In this document: piece by piece, positions 43,408 through 52,577 of the stretch
Layout of the letters: each line of letters begins with the position of its first letter
Position numbering within the stretch: the first letter of the stretch is position 1
Origin: Dokdonella sp.
Lineage (GTDB): Bacteria; Pseudomonadota; Gammaproteobacteria; Xanthomonadales; Rhodanobacteraceae
Direction: 5' to 3'
Assembly: GCF_019634775.1 (NCBI RefSeq)
Contig: NZ_JAHCAS010000001.1
Coordinates: forward strand, 2,052,894-2,116,893
DNA: 64,000 nt
Notes under the pieces: model-generated
Told to the model about the DNA's origin: nothing
The model's database searches: none
What the model saw: only the letters and a program-made list of their open reading frames with translations
Program-made: the position numbers and the translations under genes

Positions 43408-44136
43408 ATGATCCGTTTCGCGCGCAAGTCCCTCATTGCCGTCGCGCTCGCCTCGACGTTCGCCGCCGGCAGTGCGTTTGCCCTCGATGCCTCGCTGAAG
43501 ACCGAGAAGGACAAGGTCAGCTACATGGTTGGCGCCGATGTCGGCCGCGGCCTCACCCAGATCAAGGATGATCTCGATCTCGCCATCGTCGTGCAGGCGC
43601 TGCAGGACGAGTTCAACGGCAAGAACACCAAGATGACCGCCGAGGAAGGCCAGCAGATCCGCCAGGAATTCATGCAGAAGCTCCAGGCCAAGCGCGTCGC
43701 CGAGGAAAAGGCCGCCGCCGAGAAGAACAAGGCCGAGGGTGCTGCGTTCCTGGCCAAGAACAAGTCGAAGGCCGGCGTGAAGACCACGGCCTCGGGCCTG
43801 CAGTACGAGGTCATCAAGGAAGGCAGCGGCAAGAAGCCGGTCGCCACCGACACGGTCAAGGTCGACTACACCGGCACCAAGATCGACGGCACCAAGTTCG
43901 ACAGCTCGATCGATCGCGGTGCACCGGCGACGTTCCCGCTCAACGGCGTCATCAAGGGCTGGACCGAGGGCCTGCAACTCATGAGCGAAGGTTCGGAATA
44001 CAAGCTCTACATTCCGGCCGAACTCGCCTATGGCGAGAACGCGCCGCCGACGATCGGCCCGAATGCGACGCTGATCTTCGACGTCAAGCTGATCTCGATC
44101 GAGGCCCCCGCGGCCGATGCGGCCGACAAGAAGTAA
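43408..44136 (+). CDS. FKBP-type peptidyl-prolyl isomerase (FkpA/Mip-like)
   Basis: This is a periplasmic or outer-membrane-associated prolyl isomerase of 242 residues. It has a signal peptide (MIRFARKSLIAVALASTFAAGSAFA) and an FKBP_N dimerisation domain (about 27-130, YMVGADVGRGLTQIKDDLD and a Lys/Ala-rich helix, AKRVAEEKAAAEKNKAEGAA). The FKBP_C catalytic domain (about 140-232) has VKVDYTGTKIDGTKFDSSID, VIKGWTEGLQLMSEGS and IPAELAYGENAPPTIGPNATL. The ATG at 43408 has a CAGGAG ribosome-binding site. A strong hairpin terminator separates it from ugd. Confidence 0.93.
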   Translation: MIRFARKSLIAVALASTFAAGSAFALDASLKTEKDKVSYMVGADVGRGLTQIKDDLDLAIVVQALQDEFNGKNTKMTAEEGQQIRQEFMQKLQAKRVAEEKAAAEKNKAEGAAFLAKNKSKAGVKTTASGLQYEVIKEGSGKKPVATDTVKVDYTGTKIDGTKFDSSIDRGAPATFPLNGVIKGWTEGLQLMSEGSEYKLYIPAELAYGENAPPTIGPNATLIFDVKLISIEAPAADAADKK

Positions 44137-44153
44137 TCGTCGCGACGCGTACC

Positions 44154-44187
44154 GACGAAGGCGTGCTCAGGCACGCCTTCGTCGTTT
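44154..44187 (+). terminator. Rho-independent-type terminator after the FKBP gene
   Basis: A perfect 13-base stem GACGAAGGCGTGC/GCACGCCTTCGTC with a TCAG loop is followed by GTTT. The T run is short, but the stem is very stable. It lies 17 bases after the stop codon. Confidence 0.75.
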
Positions 44188-44217
44188 CCGCGAGCAGCAA
44201 TTCCGGAGGTGTTCAGC

Positions 44218-45558
44218 ATGCGCGTCACGATCTTCGGCACCGGCTACGTCGGCCTCGTCACCGGTACCTGTCTCGCCGAGGTCGGCAATGACGTCCTCTG
44301 CGTCGATGTCGACGTCGACAAGATTGCGCGCCTCGAACGCGGTGAGATCCCGATCTACGAGCCCGGTCTCGAACCGCTGGTACGCGACAACCACGCCGCC
44401 GGGCGCCTGCGCTTCAGCACCGATGCGGCACGTGCGATCGAGCATGGCCAGGTGATCTTCATCGCCGTCGGCACGCCGCCTGATGAGGACGGCAGTGCCG
44501 ATCTGTCGCACGTGCTCGCCGTGGCCGACACGATCGGTCGCCATCTCGGCCGCCATGCCGTCGTCGTCGACAAATCGACCGTGCCGGTGGGTACCGGCGA
44601 CCGCGTGCGCACGACGATCGCCGATGTGCTCGCCGGGCGCGGTGTGGAGGTGCCGTTCGACGTGGTCTCCAACCCCGAGTTCCTCAAGGAAGGCGATGCG
44701 GTCAAGGACTGCATGCGACCGGACCGCATCATCATCGGCAGCGACAGTCCACGCGCGATCGAATCGCTGCGCGCGCTGTACGCGCCGTTCAACCGCAACC
44801 ATGACCGTATCGTGGTCATGGACCTGCGCTCGGCCGAGCTGACCAAGTACGCCGCCAACGCGATGCTGGCCACCAAGATCAGTTTCATGAACGAGATGGC
44901 CAACATCGCCGAGCGCGTCGGCGCGGACATCGAACAGGTGCGTCTCGGCATCGGCGCCGACCCACGCATCGGCTACCACTTCATCTATCCGGGAGCGGGC
45001 TATGGCGGCTCGTGCTTCCCGAAGGACGTCAAGGCGCTTGCCCACACGGCGCAGCTGCACGGCTGCGCGACGCGCGTGCTCGATGCGGTCGAAGCCACCA
45101 ACGCGGCGCAGAAGCGCAGGCTGTTCGCCCTGCTCGAGCGCCATTTCGGCGGCAAGCTTGCTGGTCGCACGATCGGCGTCTGGGGCCTTGCCTTCAAGCC
45201 GAACACTGACGACATGCGCGAGGCACCGAGTCGCGTCCTGCTCGAACAATTGTGGGCTGCCGGCGCGCGTGTGCGCGCCTACGATCCCGAGGCCGCGGAC
45301 GAGACGCGTCGTCTGTATGGCGTGCGCGACGACCTGGTCCTATGCGATGCGCAGTACGACGCTTGTGCCGGTGCCGACGCATTGGTCGTCGTCACCGAAT
45401 GGAAGGCCTTTCGCAGTCCCGACTTCGAGCGTCTGCGCGCATCGTTGGCAACGCCGGTCGTGTTCGATGGCCGCAACATCTTCGATCCGCGCGTCGTCGA
45501 GGCAGCCGGCTTGGCGTACTACGGGATCGGGCGGGGGCGCAGCGTGGAGAAACCGTGA
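44218..45558 (+). CDS. ugd: UDP-glucose 6-dehydrogenase
   Basis: This cytoplasmic enzyme oxidises UDP-glucose to UDP-glucuronate for surface polysaccharide or lipid A modification. The 446-residue product has the NAD-binding [17 protein letters not shown] near 7-23 and TVPVGTG near 121. The central domain has [17 protein letters not shown], and the catalytic Cys near 265 is in [14 protein letters not shown]. The C-terminal domain has [17 protein letters not shown]. The ATG at 44218 is chosen over the in-frame GTG three codons upstream because GGAGG lies at the proper distance. gmd follows after 159 bases, so both supply nucleotide sugars to one surface-glycan pathway. Confidence 0.95.
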   Translation: MRVTIFGTGYVGLVTGTCLAEVGNDVLCVDVDVDKIARLERGEIPIYEPGLEPLVRDNHAAGRLRFSTDAARAIEHGQVIFIAVGTPPDEDGSADLSHVLAVADTIGRHLGRHAVVVDKSTVPVGTGDRVRTTIADVLAGRGVEVPFDVVSNPEFLKEGDAVKDCMRPDRIIIGSDSPRAIESLRALYAPFNRNHDRIVVMDLRSAELTKYAANAMLATKISFMNEMANIAERVGADIEQVRLGIGADPRIGYHFIYPGAGYGGSCFPKDVKALAHTAQLHGCATRVLDAVEATNAAQKRRLFALLERHFGGKLAGRTIGVWGLAFKPNTDDMREAPSRVLLEQLWAAGARVRAYDPEAADETRRLYGVRDDLVLCDAQYDACAGADALVVVTEWKAFRSPDFERLRASLATPVVFDGRNIFDPRVVEAAGLAYYGIGRGRSVEKP

Positions 45559-45717
45559 TGCCGGATCGGATGATCCCGCTGCCGGGCCGCTCATGCGATG
45601 GTTTCCGTGTCGTCGCGCGCGGTCTTGCAGGGCTGTACCTGTACTCCCCTCACCGCTAACATCCCCGGTCCCGCGTCGACGCCCTGAGTCCGGCGCAGTC
45701 CCGAGGCAATCCGATCG

Positions 45718-46851
45718 ATGGAAAAGAAGCGTGCGCTTGTCACCGGAGTCACCGGCCAGGATGGGGCCTATCTCGCCGAACTGCTGCTGCAGAAGGGCTA
45801 TGAGGTGCATGGTCTCAAGCGGCGTGCCTCGTCGTTCAATACCGAGCGCATCGATCATCTTTATCACGAGCGCGACGAGGGCGGCCCGGCGCTGACCCTT
45901 CACTACGGCGACCTCACCGATTCGAGCAGCCTCACCCGCGTCATCCAGCAGGTCGAGCCGCACGAGATCTACAACCTTGCCGCGCAGAGCCATGTCGCGG
46001 TGTCGTTCGAGGAGCCGGAATACACGGCCAATGCCGACGGCGTCGGCACCCTGCGCGTGCTCGAAGCGGTACGCGTGCTCGGCATGAAGGGCCGTTGCCG
46101 CGTCTACCAGGCGTCGACTTCGGAACTGTATGGCCTCGTGCGCGAGACCCCGCAGCGTGAAACGACGCCGTTCTATCCGCGCTCGCCCTATGGCGTGGCC
46201 AAGCTCTATGCCTACTGGATCACGGTGAACTACCGCGAGTCCTACGGCATGTTTGCCTGCAACGGCATCCTGTTCAATCACGAATCGCCGATTCGCGGTG
46301 AAACCTTCGTCACGCGCAAGATCACCCGCGGGCTCGCCCGCGTGATCCAGGGCCTGCAGCGCTGCCTATATCTCGGCAATCTCGATGCGCGCCGCGATTG
46401 GGGTCATGCGCGCGACTACGTCGAGGCGCAGTACCTGATCCTGCAGCACCACACGCCGCACGATTACGTCATCGCCACCGGCATCCAGCACTCGGTGCGC
46501 GAGTTCGTCGTGCTCGCAGCGCGCGAGATGGGCATCGACGTCGAGTTCCGCGGCAGCGGCGCCGACGAGGAAGGCATCGTCGCCGCCGTGCATCGCGACG
46601 ATGCGAAGGTGCGCGTCGGCGACACGCTCGTGCGCGTGCATCCTCAGTATTACCGCCCGGCCGAGGTCGATACCCTGCTCGGCGATCCGACCTTTGCCCG
46701 CGAGACACTCGGCTGGACGCCGAAGACCGGCTTCGCCGACCTCGTGCGCGAGATGGCCGCCGCTGATCTCGCCCTCGCCCGGCGCGAGTGTGAGGGGCAG
46801 GTCGGTGCGCGTCATGGCCGCCATCTGATCGAGGATTTGCGCGCACGATGA
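45718..46851 (+). CDS. gmd: GDP-mannose 4,6-dehydratase
   Basis: Gmd converts GDP-mannose to GDP-4-keto-6-deoxymannose, the precursor of fucose, rhamnose and related sugars. The 377-residue SDR enzyme has NADP-binding [19 protein letters not shown] near 10-28. The substrate-specific [15 protein letters not shown] follows, then the catalytic Thr/Ser region ASTSELYG and the [15 protein letters not shown] box near 156-170 with Tyr and Lys, and [19 protein letters not shown]. No 4-reductase (fcl, rmd) is adjacent, so the final sugar is unknown. slyX overlaps its stop by four bases. Confidence 0.95.
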   Translation: MEKKRALVTGVTGQDGAYLAELLLQKGYEVHGLKRRASSFNTERIDHLYHERDEGGPALTLHYGDLTDSSSLTRVIQQVEPHEIYNLAAQSHVAVSFEEPEYTANADGVGTLRVLEAVRVLGMKGRCRVYQASTSELYGLVRETPQRETTPFYPRSPYGVAKLYAYWITVNYRESYGMFACNGILFNHESPIRGETFVTRKITRGLARVIQGLQRCLYLGNLDARRDWGHARDYVEAQYLILQHHTPHDYVIATGIQHSVREFVVLAAREMGIDVEFRGSGADEEGIVAAVHRDDAKVRVGDTLVRVHPQYYRPAEVDTLLGDPTFARETLGWTPKTGFADLVREMAAADLALARRECEGQVGARHGRHLIEDLRAR

Positions 46852-47060
46852 GCACGCTGGAGGAACGCCTGACCGAGCTCGAGGTTCGTCTCGCGTTCCT
46901 CGACGACAGCGTGGCTGCTCTCAACTCGGCGGTGGCCATGCACGATCGCACGAACGTGCAGTTGCGCCTCGAACTCGAGCGCATGCGTGCTGAACTCGTC
47001 GGCTTGCGCACCTCGCTCGCGCACGACACGGCAAGCGAACCGCCGCCGCCGCACTACTGA
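46848..47060 (+). CDS. slyX: SlyX family protein
   Basis: This 70-residue protein is almost entirely a coiled coil ([26 protein letters not shown]...[15 protein letters not shown]). It ends in PPPHY, the typical SlyX C terminus. The function of SlyX is not established. The start overlaps the gmd stop (ATGA), so it is co-translated with gmd, and a DUF2058 gene follows 28 bases later. Confidence 0.9.
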   Translation: MSTLEERLTELEVRLAFLDDSVAALNSAVAMHDRTNVQLRLELERMRAELVGLRTSLAHDTASEPPPPHY

Positions 47061-47088
47061 ATTCGCCCGTGACCAACGGAACGCCTCG

Positions 47089-47643
47089 ATGGCCGATTCC
47101 CTGCGTGACCAACTGCTCAAGACGGGCCTCGTGCAGAAGCTCAAGGCGGAGGCGCGCGCGGCCGCGCCGGTTGAAGCCAAGGGCAAGGCGGACGCGCGCA
47201 AGCCCGGCGTGCGCAGACCGGATGCGATGCCGCGCAAGCACGAGGAAATGGATCTGGCCAAGGCCTATGCCTTGCGCGAGCGTGCCGAACGCGAACAGCG
47301 CGAACAGGAAAAACGCGCTGCCGAGCAGCGCGCGAAGGAAAAGGCCGAACGCAAGCGCAAGCTGGCTGCCCTGCTCGACGGGCAGGGCCTCAACGACAAG
47401 GACGCCGATGTTGCCCGTCATTTCCCGCACGGTGACAAGATCAAGCGCGTCTATTGCACGCCAGCCCAACTCGCCGCGATCAACACCGGTGAACTCGCCA
47501 TCGTCCAGCACCTCGGCCGCTACCACATCGTGCCGCGCGCGCTCGGCGAACAGGTCCGCGAAGTCGCACCCGAAGCCCTTGTTTTGCTGTGCGAGCCTGG
47601 TGCTGTTGATGACGATGGTGTGCCGGCTGACCTGACCTGGTAG
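47089..47643 (+). CDS. DUF2058 family protein (YaiL-like)
   Basis: This 184-residue cytoplasmic protein begins MADSLRDQLLKTGLVQKLKAEARA, diagnostic of the DUF2058/YaiL family. A long charged helical middle (about 50-95, EREQREQEKRAAEQRAKEKAERKRK) follows, and then a small C-terminal domain with HFPHGDKIKRVYCTPAQLAAINTG and GRYHIVPR. YaiL has been linked to nucleoprotein or polysome association, but its function is unproven. The ATG at 47089 matches the family N terminus. Repeat-rich non-coding DNA follows. Confidence 0.88.
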   Translation: MADSLRDQLLKTGLVQKLKAEARAAAPVEAKGKADARKPGVRRPDAMPRKHEEMDLAKAYALRERAEREQREQEKRAAEQRAKEKAERKRKLAALLDGQGLNDKDADVARHFPHGDKIKRVYCTPAQLAAINTGELAIVQHLGRYHIVPRALGEQVREVAPEALVLLCEPGAVDDDGVPADLTW

Positions 47644-48243
47644 GGATCAGGGGCTAGGGGTTAGGGCGCGACAATCGATGGTTGATGCAAGACCGACATT
47701 CCGCGGCAAAAGCGGCCGTGTCGCATTCATGCATTCGCTCTGCTCTGGACACCAACCACATTTCCTCAACGGCAGCGTTTTCACGATGCGCCAATCGCGC
47801 ACAGGGTGCGCTCCTACGAAAGAATGGCAACGCGCGCTTTGCTTTGGCTCTTGCTCTTCGGGTCCCCTGCAGAAGCGCCGAGGAGCGGAGTCGGCCGCCG
47901 GGGAAAGGCAAACTGTCTGAGGCCATGGATGGCCGAGTTGTTTGCCGGCCGGTGGACGGCGAGCACCGCAGGGAACCGATTGGGCGAAGCCCAAGCGGCG
48001 CGGATGCCGGGGTGCCCTTCTCTTTGGTTACGTTCTCTTAGGCAAGCAAGAGAAAGTAACGCGCTCGCCGCCGAGGCGAGCGGAACAAGGAACCAAAACC
48101 ACCAAGAGACAAAAGAAGAAGCAACGCAAGGAGCTGGATCCCGGCCTTCGCCGGGATGACGGCGTTGGGGCCGCCGAGGCGAGCGGAACCGAGTACCAAA
48201 GCCACCCAAAAACGGGTGAAGAAACAACATCAGGCTCATTCGC
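47644..48243. repeat. 600-base repeat-rich non-coding region
   Basis: No credible gene is present. In order it holds a GGGxTAGGG-like short array (47645-47667) and a complete GTAG REP on the minus strand (47794-47817). A long block about 47830-48070 resembles dispersed repeats common in Xanthomonadaceae (AAAGGCAAACTGTCTGAGG, TTCTCTTTGGTTACGTTCTC, GCAAGAGAAAGTAACGCG). Direct copies of GCCGCCGAGGCGAGCGGAAC, each followed by a variant of ACCAAAACCACC, lie near 48068 and 48171. Between these copies is a hairpin ATCCCGGC-CTTC-GCCGGGAT (48139-48158). Short ORFs across it have the feel of the spurious peptides often called on such repeats. Confidence 0.6.
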
Positions 48244-50979
48244 TCAACGCCAGTCGCCGAGCGCGATGAACCCCGCCCAGTAGAACGGATGCATGCTGCG
48301 GCCGGCGGCCTTGCGTGTGGCGATGACCTTGCGTTGTGCGTCACGCAGGGCGTGCGGAACGTCGGCCCTGGCGCCCAGGCGCGCGGCGTAGAGCGCCTCG
48401 CTCCAGGTCGCGGTGGCGCCGTCGTCGACCGGCCACAGGCTGACGAAGACGGTGCGCGCGCCGGCGATGCGGAACGCGCGGGCGAGGCCGTCGAGGCCTT
48501 CGTAGTGGCGCATCGCGCCGGCTGCCGTCGTGCACGCGGCGAGGACGGCCCAGCGCACGCCGCGCAGGTCGAGCGCGGCGATCTCGAGGTAGCCGAGCAG
48601 GCCGTCGTCGGCCGCATCGGGCACGCGTGCGTGGGCAGCGAGCACGAGCGCGGTTGCGACCGCGGCGCTGTCCGCAGCGGTGGCGGGATCGCCGGCGAGA
48701 CTGACACCGCGCGTGCCGGCGACGCAGTCCCGCCCGCTGCCATCACTGCCGTGCGTGGCCAGGTGCAGGATCGCGGCCTGTGGCGCGGCGCGGCGGAAGG
48801 CCGATTCGGTCGCCGCCTCGCCGAGCAGGGCGAGCATCGGTGCTGCGGTGTGTACCTCGACCAGTGCCTGCACACGCTCGACTTCGCGGCGTGCGCCGGG
48901 CAGTACCTCGCGTCGTGCCGCGCAGCCCGCGCGCGAGACGCCTTCACGGTCGAGCGGATCGGCCAGCGCGACGACGCTGTAGCGTGGCGGCAGGCTTGCG
49001 CTCGTGACTGGTGCGAGCAGTTCCTCCTCGTGGTTGAGCAGGTGCACGAGGCGCTCGCCGTCGAGCAGATAACCTTCGCCGTCGGGCAATGCGCTCCAGG
49101 CGATGCGTTGCAGCGGTGCATCGGCGAGCATCAGCATCCGTCGCGCCTTGGTCGCTGCGGCGAGCGGTCGCCACAGCGCGTCGGTCACGCGCCGGCCGTG
49201 TTGGCGGAGGATCGCTTCGTCGCCCTGCGGTGTCGCCAGCGCAGCCTGCCAGCGCTCGACATCGGCCATCAGCGGCCGCAGCGGCCCGAGCGGCACGACG
49301 CGGATCGGCGTGCCGGTGCCGGCCTCGAGCACGAAGGCGCGCACGAAAGGGTCGCGTTCGTGCATTTCGCGGCTGGCGAAATCCTCGGCGCGCACGTGGG
49401 CGCCGACGTTGAGCCAGACCAGCGCGCTGTCGTCCGGCAATGCGGCGCGCACGGCGGCGAGGTCGGGTTGCATGCCGGCGATCGTGGCGCCGCGCGGCAG
49501 AGCCTGCACGAGCCGGCGTTCGGCTGCTTCGCGGCGCTCGCTTGCGCCGGCCGCGGCGACGCCGGCGAGTCGCGCATTCTCGAGCGCACTGCTTGCCGCC
49601 AGCCAGGCCTGCCACAGTGGCGCGATGGCCGGGTCGGAATCGAGGCGCGCACGCACGCGACCGAGGCGTTCGGACTGGATCGCGGTGACCTGGCCGCGCG
49701 CGGCGATCGCCAGCGACCATGCGCGTTCGAGCAGGTCGCCGCGCCCGCTGGCGACCGCGATGGCGAGCGCGAGATCGAGCGTGGCGTATTCCTGCTCCTG
49801 GAAGACCAGCATCTGCGCATCCGAGAAAGAGGCGGAAACCTCGCGCAAACCGGCCACGCGCGTGTGCTCGGAAGCCTCGGCGGCGGCGAAGGCGTCGTCG
49901 AAGCGCCGCTGGCCCCACAGCGCGGCGGCAAGACCATGCTGCACGAACAACGGCGAGGCTTCGCTGGTCGGGGGCATGCCATCGAGGCGGGCGAGCATCT
50001 CGCGGAAACCCGCCTCCGCTTCTCGGTGGCGGCCGTTCCAGATGTCGACCATGGCGATGTTGGCGCGCGGATAGTGGTCGCCGGGATTCGCCGCCGGATC
50101 CTTGCGGACGATGGCGAGGGCACGCTCGAACAGAGCGATCGCCTCGGCGTGCCGGCCGATGCGCACGCTTTCGGCGTTGCCGTAGTTGTTGAGCACGCGC
50201 GCGAGCTTCAGCGAATCGCCGCCATAGGCGCGTTCGAACGCGGGCACGGCCTGCGCATACCAGGCGATCGCCGCTTCGGGTCGCTCGCGATGCCGCTCGA
50301 GGTTGCCGAGCGCGTACAGCAGGTCGGCGCGCCGTCGGCCGCCCGGGTCGGGTGTGCGCGCGTCGAGTTCGAGTGCTTCGCGGTAGTTCGCCTCGGCGCG
50401 CACGAGATCGCCGCTGATGCGCTGCGCCTGGCCGAGCCGCAGCAGGGCGAGGGCGAGCGCGGCCGGATCGTCGTGCCGGCGCTGGATCGCGATGGCCGTT
50501 TCCAGCGTCGTGATCGCCGCACCGTAGTCGCCGGCGACGCGCTGGGCCACGGACAGCTCGCCGAGCACTTCGGCGTGCGCGGGACTGTCCGCGCCGTCAT
50601 GCATGGCGCTGAGCCGCCGCGCTTCGTCGAGCGTGGCGAGCGCCGCCGCCGATTGGCGCAGCTCCGCTTCGGCGAGGCCGCGCACGCGCAATGCGCGCAG
50701 GCGCAAGGGCGCATCCGCATCGCGCGTGCCGATCGCGGCGAGGGCCTTGGCGGCATCGTCGATGACGGCCTCGGGGCGCTGTTCACGCCAATGCTGCTCG
50801 GCCCGTTCCACGTACGCCGCCGCGCTTTCGGCCGGCGTGGTGCCGGCGGGTGCCGATGTGGGGACATCGACTTCGCCTCCGCGCGCGCCGGTCGCGCCGG
50901 TGCAGGCAACGAGGACGAGCGCGGCGAGCCATGCACGTCGCCTTTGCCGCTGCATCGTTTTCGCGATTGCGCCCGTCAT
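48244..50979 (-). CDS. TPR-CHAT protease, predicted lipoprotein
   Basis: This is a large caspase-like protease candidate. From the ATG at 50979 it has 911 residues. The N terminus (RQRRRAWLAALVLVAC) is a lipoprotein-type signal with lipobox LVAC and Cys near 26. About 50-400 is helical TPR-like repeats (LGQAQRISGDLVRAEANYREALEL, VLNNYGNAESVRIGRHAEAIALFERAL). The C terminus is a CHAT peptidase with the catalytic His in ILHLATHGSD near 743 and Cys in WAVLAACTTAAG near 816, both intact. I preferred 50979 for its GAGGGCGGG ribosome-binding site and signal length. An ATG at 51021 overlapping the kinase stop (ATGA) is the alternative. It is the last gene of a sigma factor-kinase-CHAT operon. Its substrate is unknown. 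Confidence 0.82.
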   Translation of the reverse strand: MTGAIAKTMQRQRRRAWLAALVLVACTGATGARGGEVDVPTSAPAGTTPAESAAAYVERAEQHWREQRPEAVIDDAAKALAAIGTRDADAPLRLRALRVRGLAEAELRQSAAALATLDEARRLSAMHDGADSPAHAEVLGELSVAQRVAGDYGAAITTLETAIAIQRRHDDPAALALALLRLGQAQRISGDLVRAEANYREALELDARTPDPGGRRRADLLYALGNLERHRERPEAAIAWYAQAVPAFERAYGGDSLKLARVLNNYGNAESVRIGRHAEAIALFERALAIVRKDPAANPGDHYPRANIAMVDIWNGRHREAEAGFREMLARLDGMPPTSEASPLFVQHGLAAALWGQRRFDDAFAAAEASEHTRVAGLREVSASFSDAQMLVFQEQEYATLDLALAIAVASGRGDLLERAWSLAIAARGQVTAIQSERLGRVRARLDSDPAIAPLWQAWLAASSALENARLAGVAAAGASERREAAERRLVQALPRGATIAGMQPDLAAVRAALPDDSALVWLNVGAHVRAEDFASREMHERDPFVRAFVLEAGTGTPIRVVPLGPLRPLMADVERWQAALATPQGDEAILRQHGRRVTDALWRPLAAATKARRMLMLADAPLQRIAWSALPDGEGYLLDGERLVHLLNHEEELLAPVTSASLPPRYSVVALADPLDREGVSRAGCAARREVLPGARREVERVQALVEVHTAAPMLALLGEAATESAFRRAAPQAAILHLATHGSDGSGRDCVAGTRGVSLAGDPATAADSAAVATALVLAAHARVPDAADDGLLGYLEIAALDLRGVRWAVLAACTTAAGAMRHYEGLDGLARAFRIAGARTVFVSLWPVDDGATATWSEALYAARLGARADVPHALRDAQRKVIATRKAAGRSMHPFYWAGFIALGDWR

Positions 50980-51017
50980 CGTCCCGCCCTCGCCGTACCG
51001 CGAGGATAGCGCCACCG

Positions 51018-52577
51018 TCATTCGTTGCGGTGCGGCAGGCGGAAACGCCAGATGCGCAACGGTTGTGGCGAGGCCTCGAGTCGCGCGACCAGCGCATCGA
51101 GGTGATCGGGAGGTGAAGGAGCGGCCTGCGGCACGAGGCGCTGGCTGCCGCGCGTGCGGATGTCGGTGTCGATGCTGGCCTGGTCGGCGCCGATCGCTTC
51201 GAGCTCGTCCACCACCTGCGTGCCGGCGACGACGAGGAAGCGTTCCGCCTGCGCCGGCGACGACACTTCGACGTGCAGGGCGCGACCTGCAGCCAGGCCC
51301 GGCAGTTCACTGCGGCGTCCGCCCGGCAGCGGGTTGCGCGTGTCGAGTCCGGGCAGCGGGAACAGGCGGGTCAGGCGACCTTCGTCGTCGGCGTTGAACA
51401 CGTAGACCCACAGCGGTTGCGCGCTCTCGACGGCGAACGAAAGGCGGTCGCGCAGAACGACGCTTGCACCGTCGGCCAGCACGTGGCTGCGGCCATCCGC
51501 ATGGCGCAGCAGTTCCACCGTGGCGGTCGGCGGTGCTGCCGGTCGCGCGAACATCGCCAGCGCGATCACGAGCAGGGCGATGGCGGCAATGGCCGCGCCG
51601 GCGAAAGCGAGACGCCGCCGCGGTGCTGGTGCTGCTGCCACGGGTTTCGGTTGCAGGCAGGCGGCGAGGTCGGCGGCCATCTCCTCGGCGCTGCCATAGC
51701 GCGCGGCCGGGTCGGCGGCACGTGCGCGCGCGATCACCGTGCGCAGCGCCGGATCAACGTCGGCGCGCGCGAACGCGGCACCCGGCATGCGCGGATCTGG
51801 GCTGCGCGCATCGAGCAGGTAGTGCAGGACACCTCCGAGCGAATGCAGGTCGTCGCGCGGCGAACGCGCGGCGCCATCGAGGACTTCGGGTGCGGTCCAT
51901 GCCGGGCTCGCCTGCGTGCGCAGGCTTGCGTTGACCGCGGCCGGTTCGCCGCCGGCGCCGAGGTCGGCGAGGACGATGCGTCCGCCGCGCTCGCGCAGGA
52001 TGTTGTGCGGCTTGACGTCGCCGTGCATCAGGCCGGCGCGATGCACGGCGGCGAGCGCGCGGCACAGGGCGAGGCCGGTGACGGCGGTTTCCGCGCTGCC
52101 GAGTGGGCCGTCGCGTTCGACGCAGTCCGCCAGCGTGCGTCCGTCGATCCATTCGCACCACAGGCCGGCGCGTCCGTCATGCACGCCGGCGCCGTACACG
52201 CTGACGACGTGGGCGTCGCGGATGCAGGCGAGGCGGCGCGCCTCGTCGAGAAAGGCACCTGCGCGCCAGTGCGCGGCGATCTCCGGCTTGAGCAGTTTCA
52301 GCGCAACGTCGCGGCCGAGGCGGCGGTCGTGCGCACGGTAGACCTCGGCGCTACCGCCTTCGGCGACGCGCTCGACGACATCGAGCGGTCCCCAGGCGAA
52401 CAGCACGGCGCGTGGCGCCGGCGAGCCGATGCGGCCGAACGCGTCGGCGACTTCGGCGAGTGCGCGCAGGGCGTCGAAACGCGGGTCGTCGTCCGCCTCA
52501 GCTACGCCCCAGTCGAGCGGCTCGGCATCGAGGATGCGCTCGAGCATCTGCTCGAAGGCGGCGTCACGCGGCGTCAT
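51018..52577 (-). CDS. Membrane Ser/Thr protein kinase with DUF4384-like C-terminal part
   Basis: This 519-residue protein has an N-terminal helical segment (1-60) and a Hanks-type kinase domain (about 65-310). The Gly loop is EGGSAEVY (73-80), the catalytic Lys94 is in VALKLL, the catalytic loop is HGDVKPHN (185-192), the metal motif is DLG (205-207) and APE is at 229-231. HRD is HGD and DFG is DLG, variations known in active bacterial kinases. A transmembrane helix lies at about 323-344, and the C-terminal part (350-519) has DRLSFAVESAQPLWVYVFNADDEGRLTRLFP, resembling DUF4384. The kinase should be cytoplasmic and the C terminus periplasmic. It overlaps the sigma gene by 14 bases and the CHAT region by four. 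Confidence 0.88.
   Translation of the reverse strand: MTPRDAAFEQMLERILDAEPLDWGVAEADDDPRFDALRALAEVADAFGRIGSPAPRAVLFAWGPLDVVERVAEGGSAEVYRAHDRRLGRDVALKLLKPEIAAHWRAGAFLDEARRLACIRDAHVVSVYGAGVHDGRAGLWCEWIDGRTLADCVERDGPLGSAETAVTGLALCRALAAVHRAGLMHGDVKPHNILRERGGRIVLADLGAGGEPAAVNASLRTQASPAWTAPEVLDGAARSPRDDLHSLGGVLHYLLDARSPDPRMPGAAFARADVDPALRTVIARARAADPAARYGSAEEMAADLAACLQPKPVAAAPAPRRRLAFAGAAIAAIALLVIALAMFARPAAPPTATVELLRHADGRSHVLADGASVVLRDRLSFAVESAQPLWVYVFNADDEGRLTRLFPLPGLDTRNPLPGGRRSELPGLAAGRALHVEVSSPAQAERFLVVAGTQVVDELEAIGADQASIDTDIRTRGSQRLVPQAAPSPPDHLDALVARLEASPQPLRIWRFRLPHRNE

Noticed and set aside
47644..48243. Short peptides across the repeat-rich region as genes
   Set aside because: They have no ribosome-binding sites or codon bias, and they overlap in several frames over dispersed repeat sequence.
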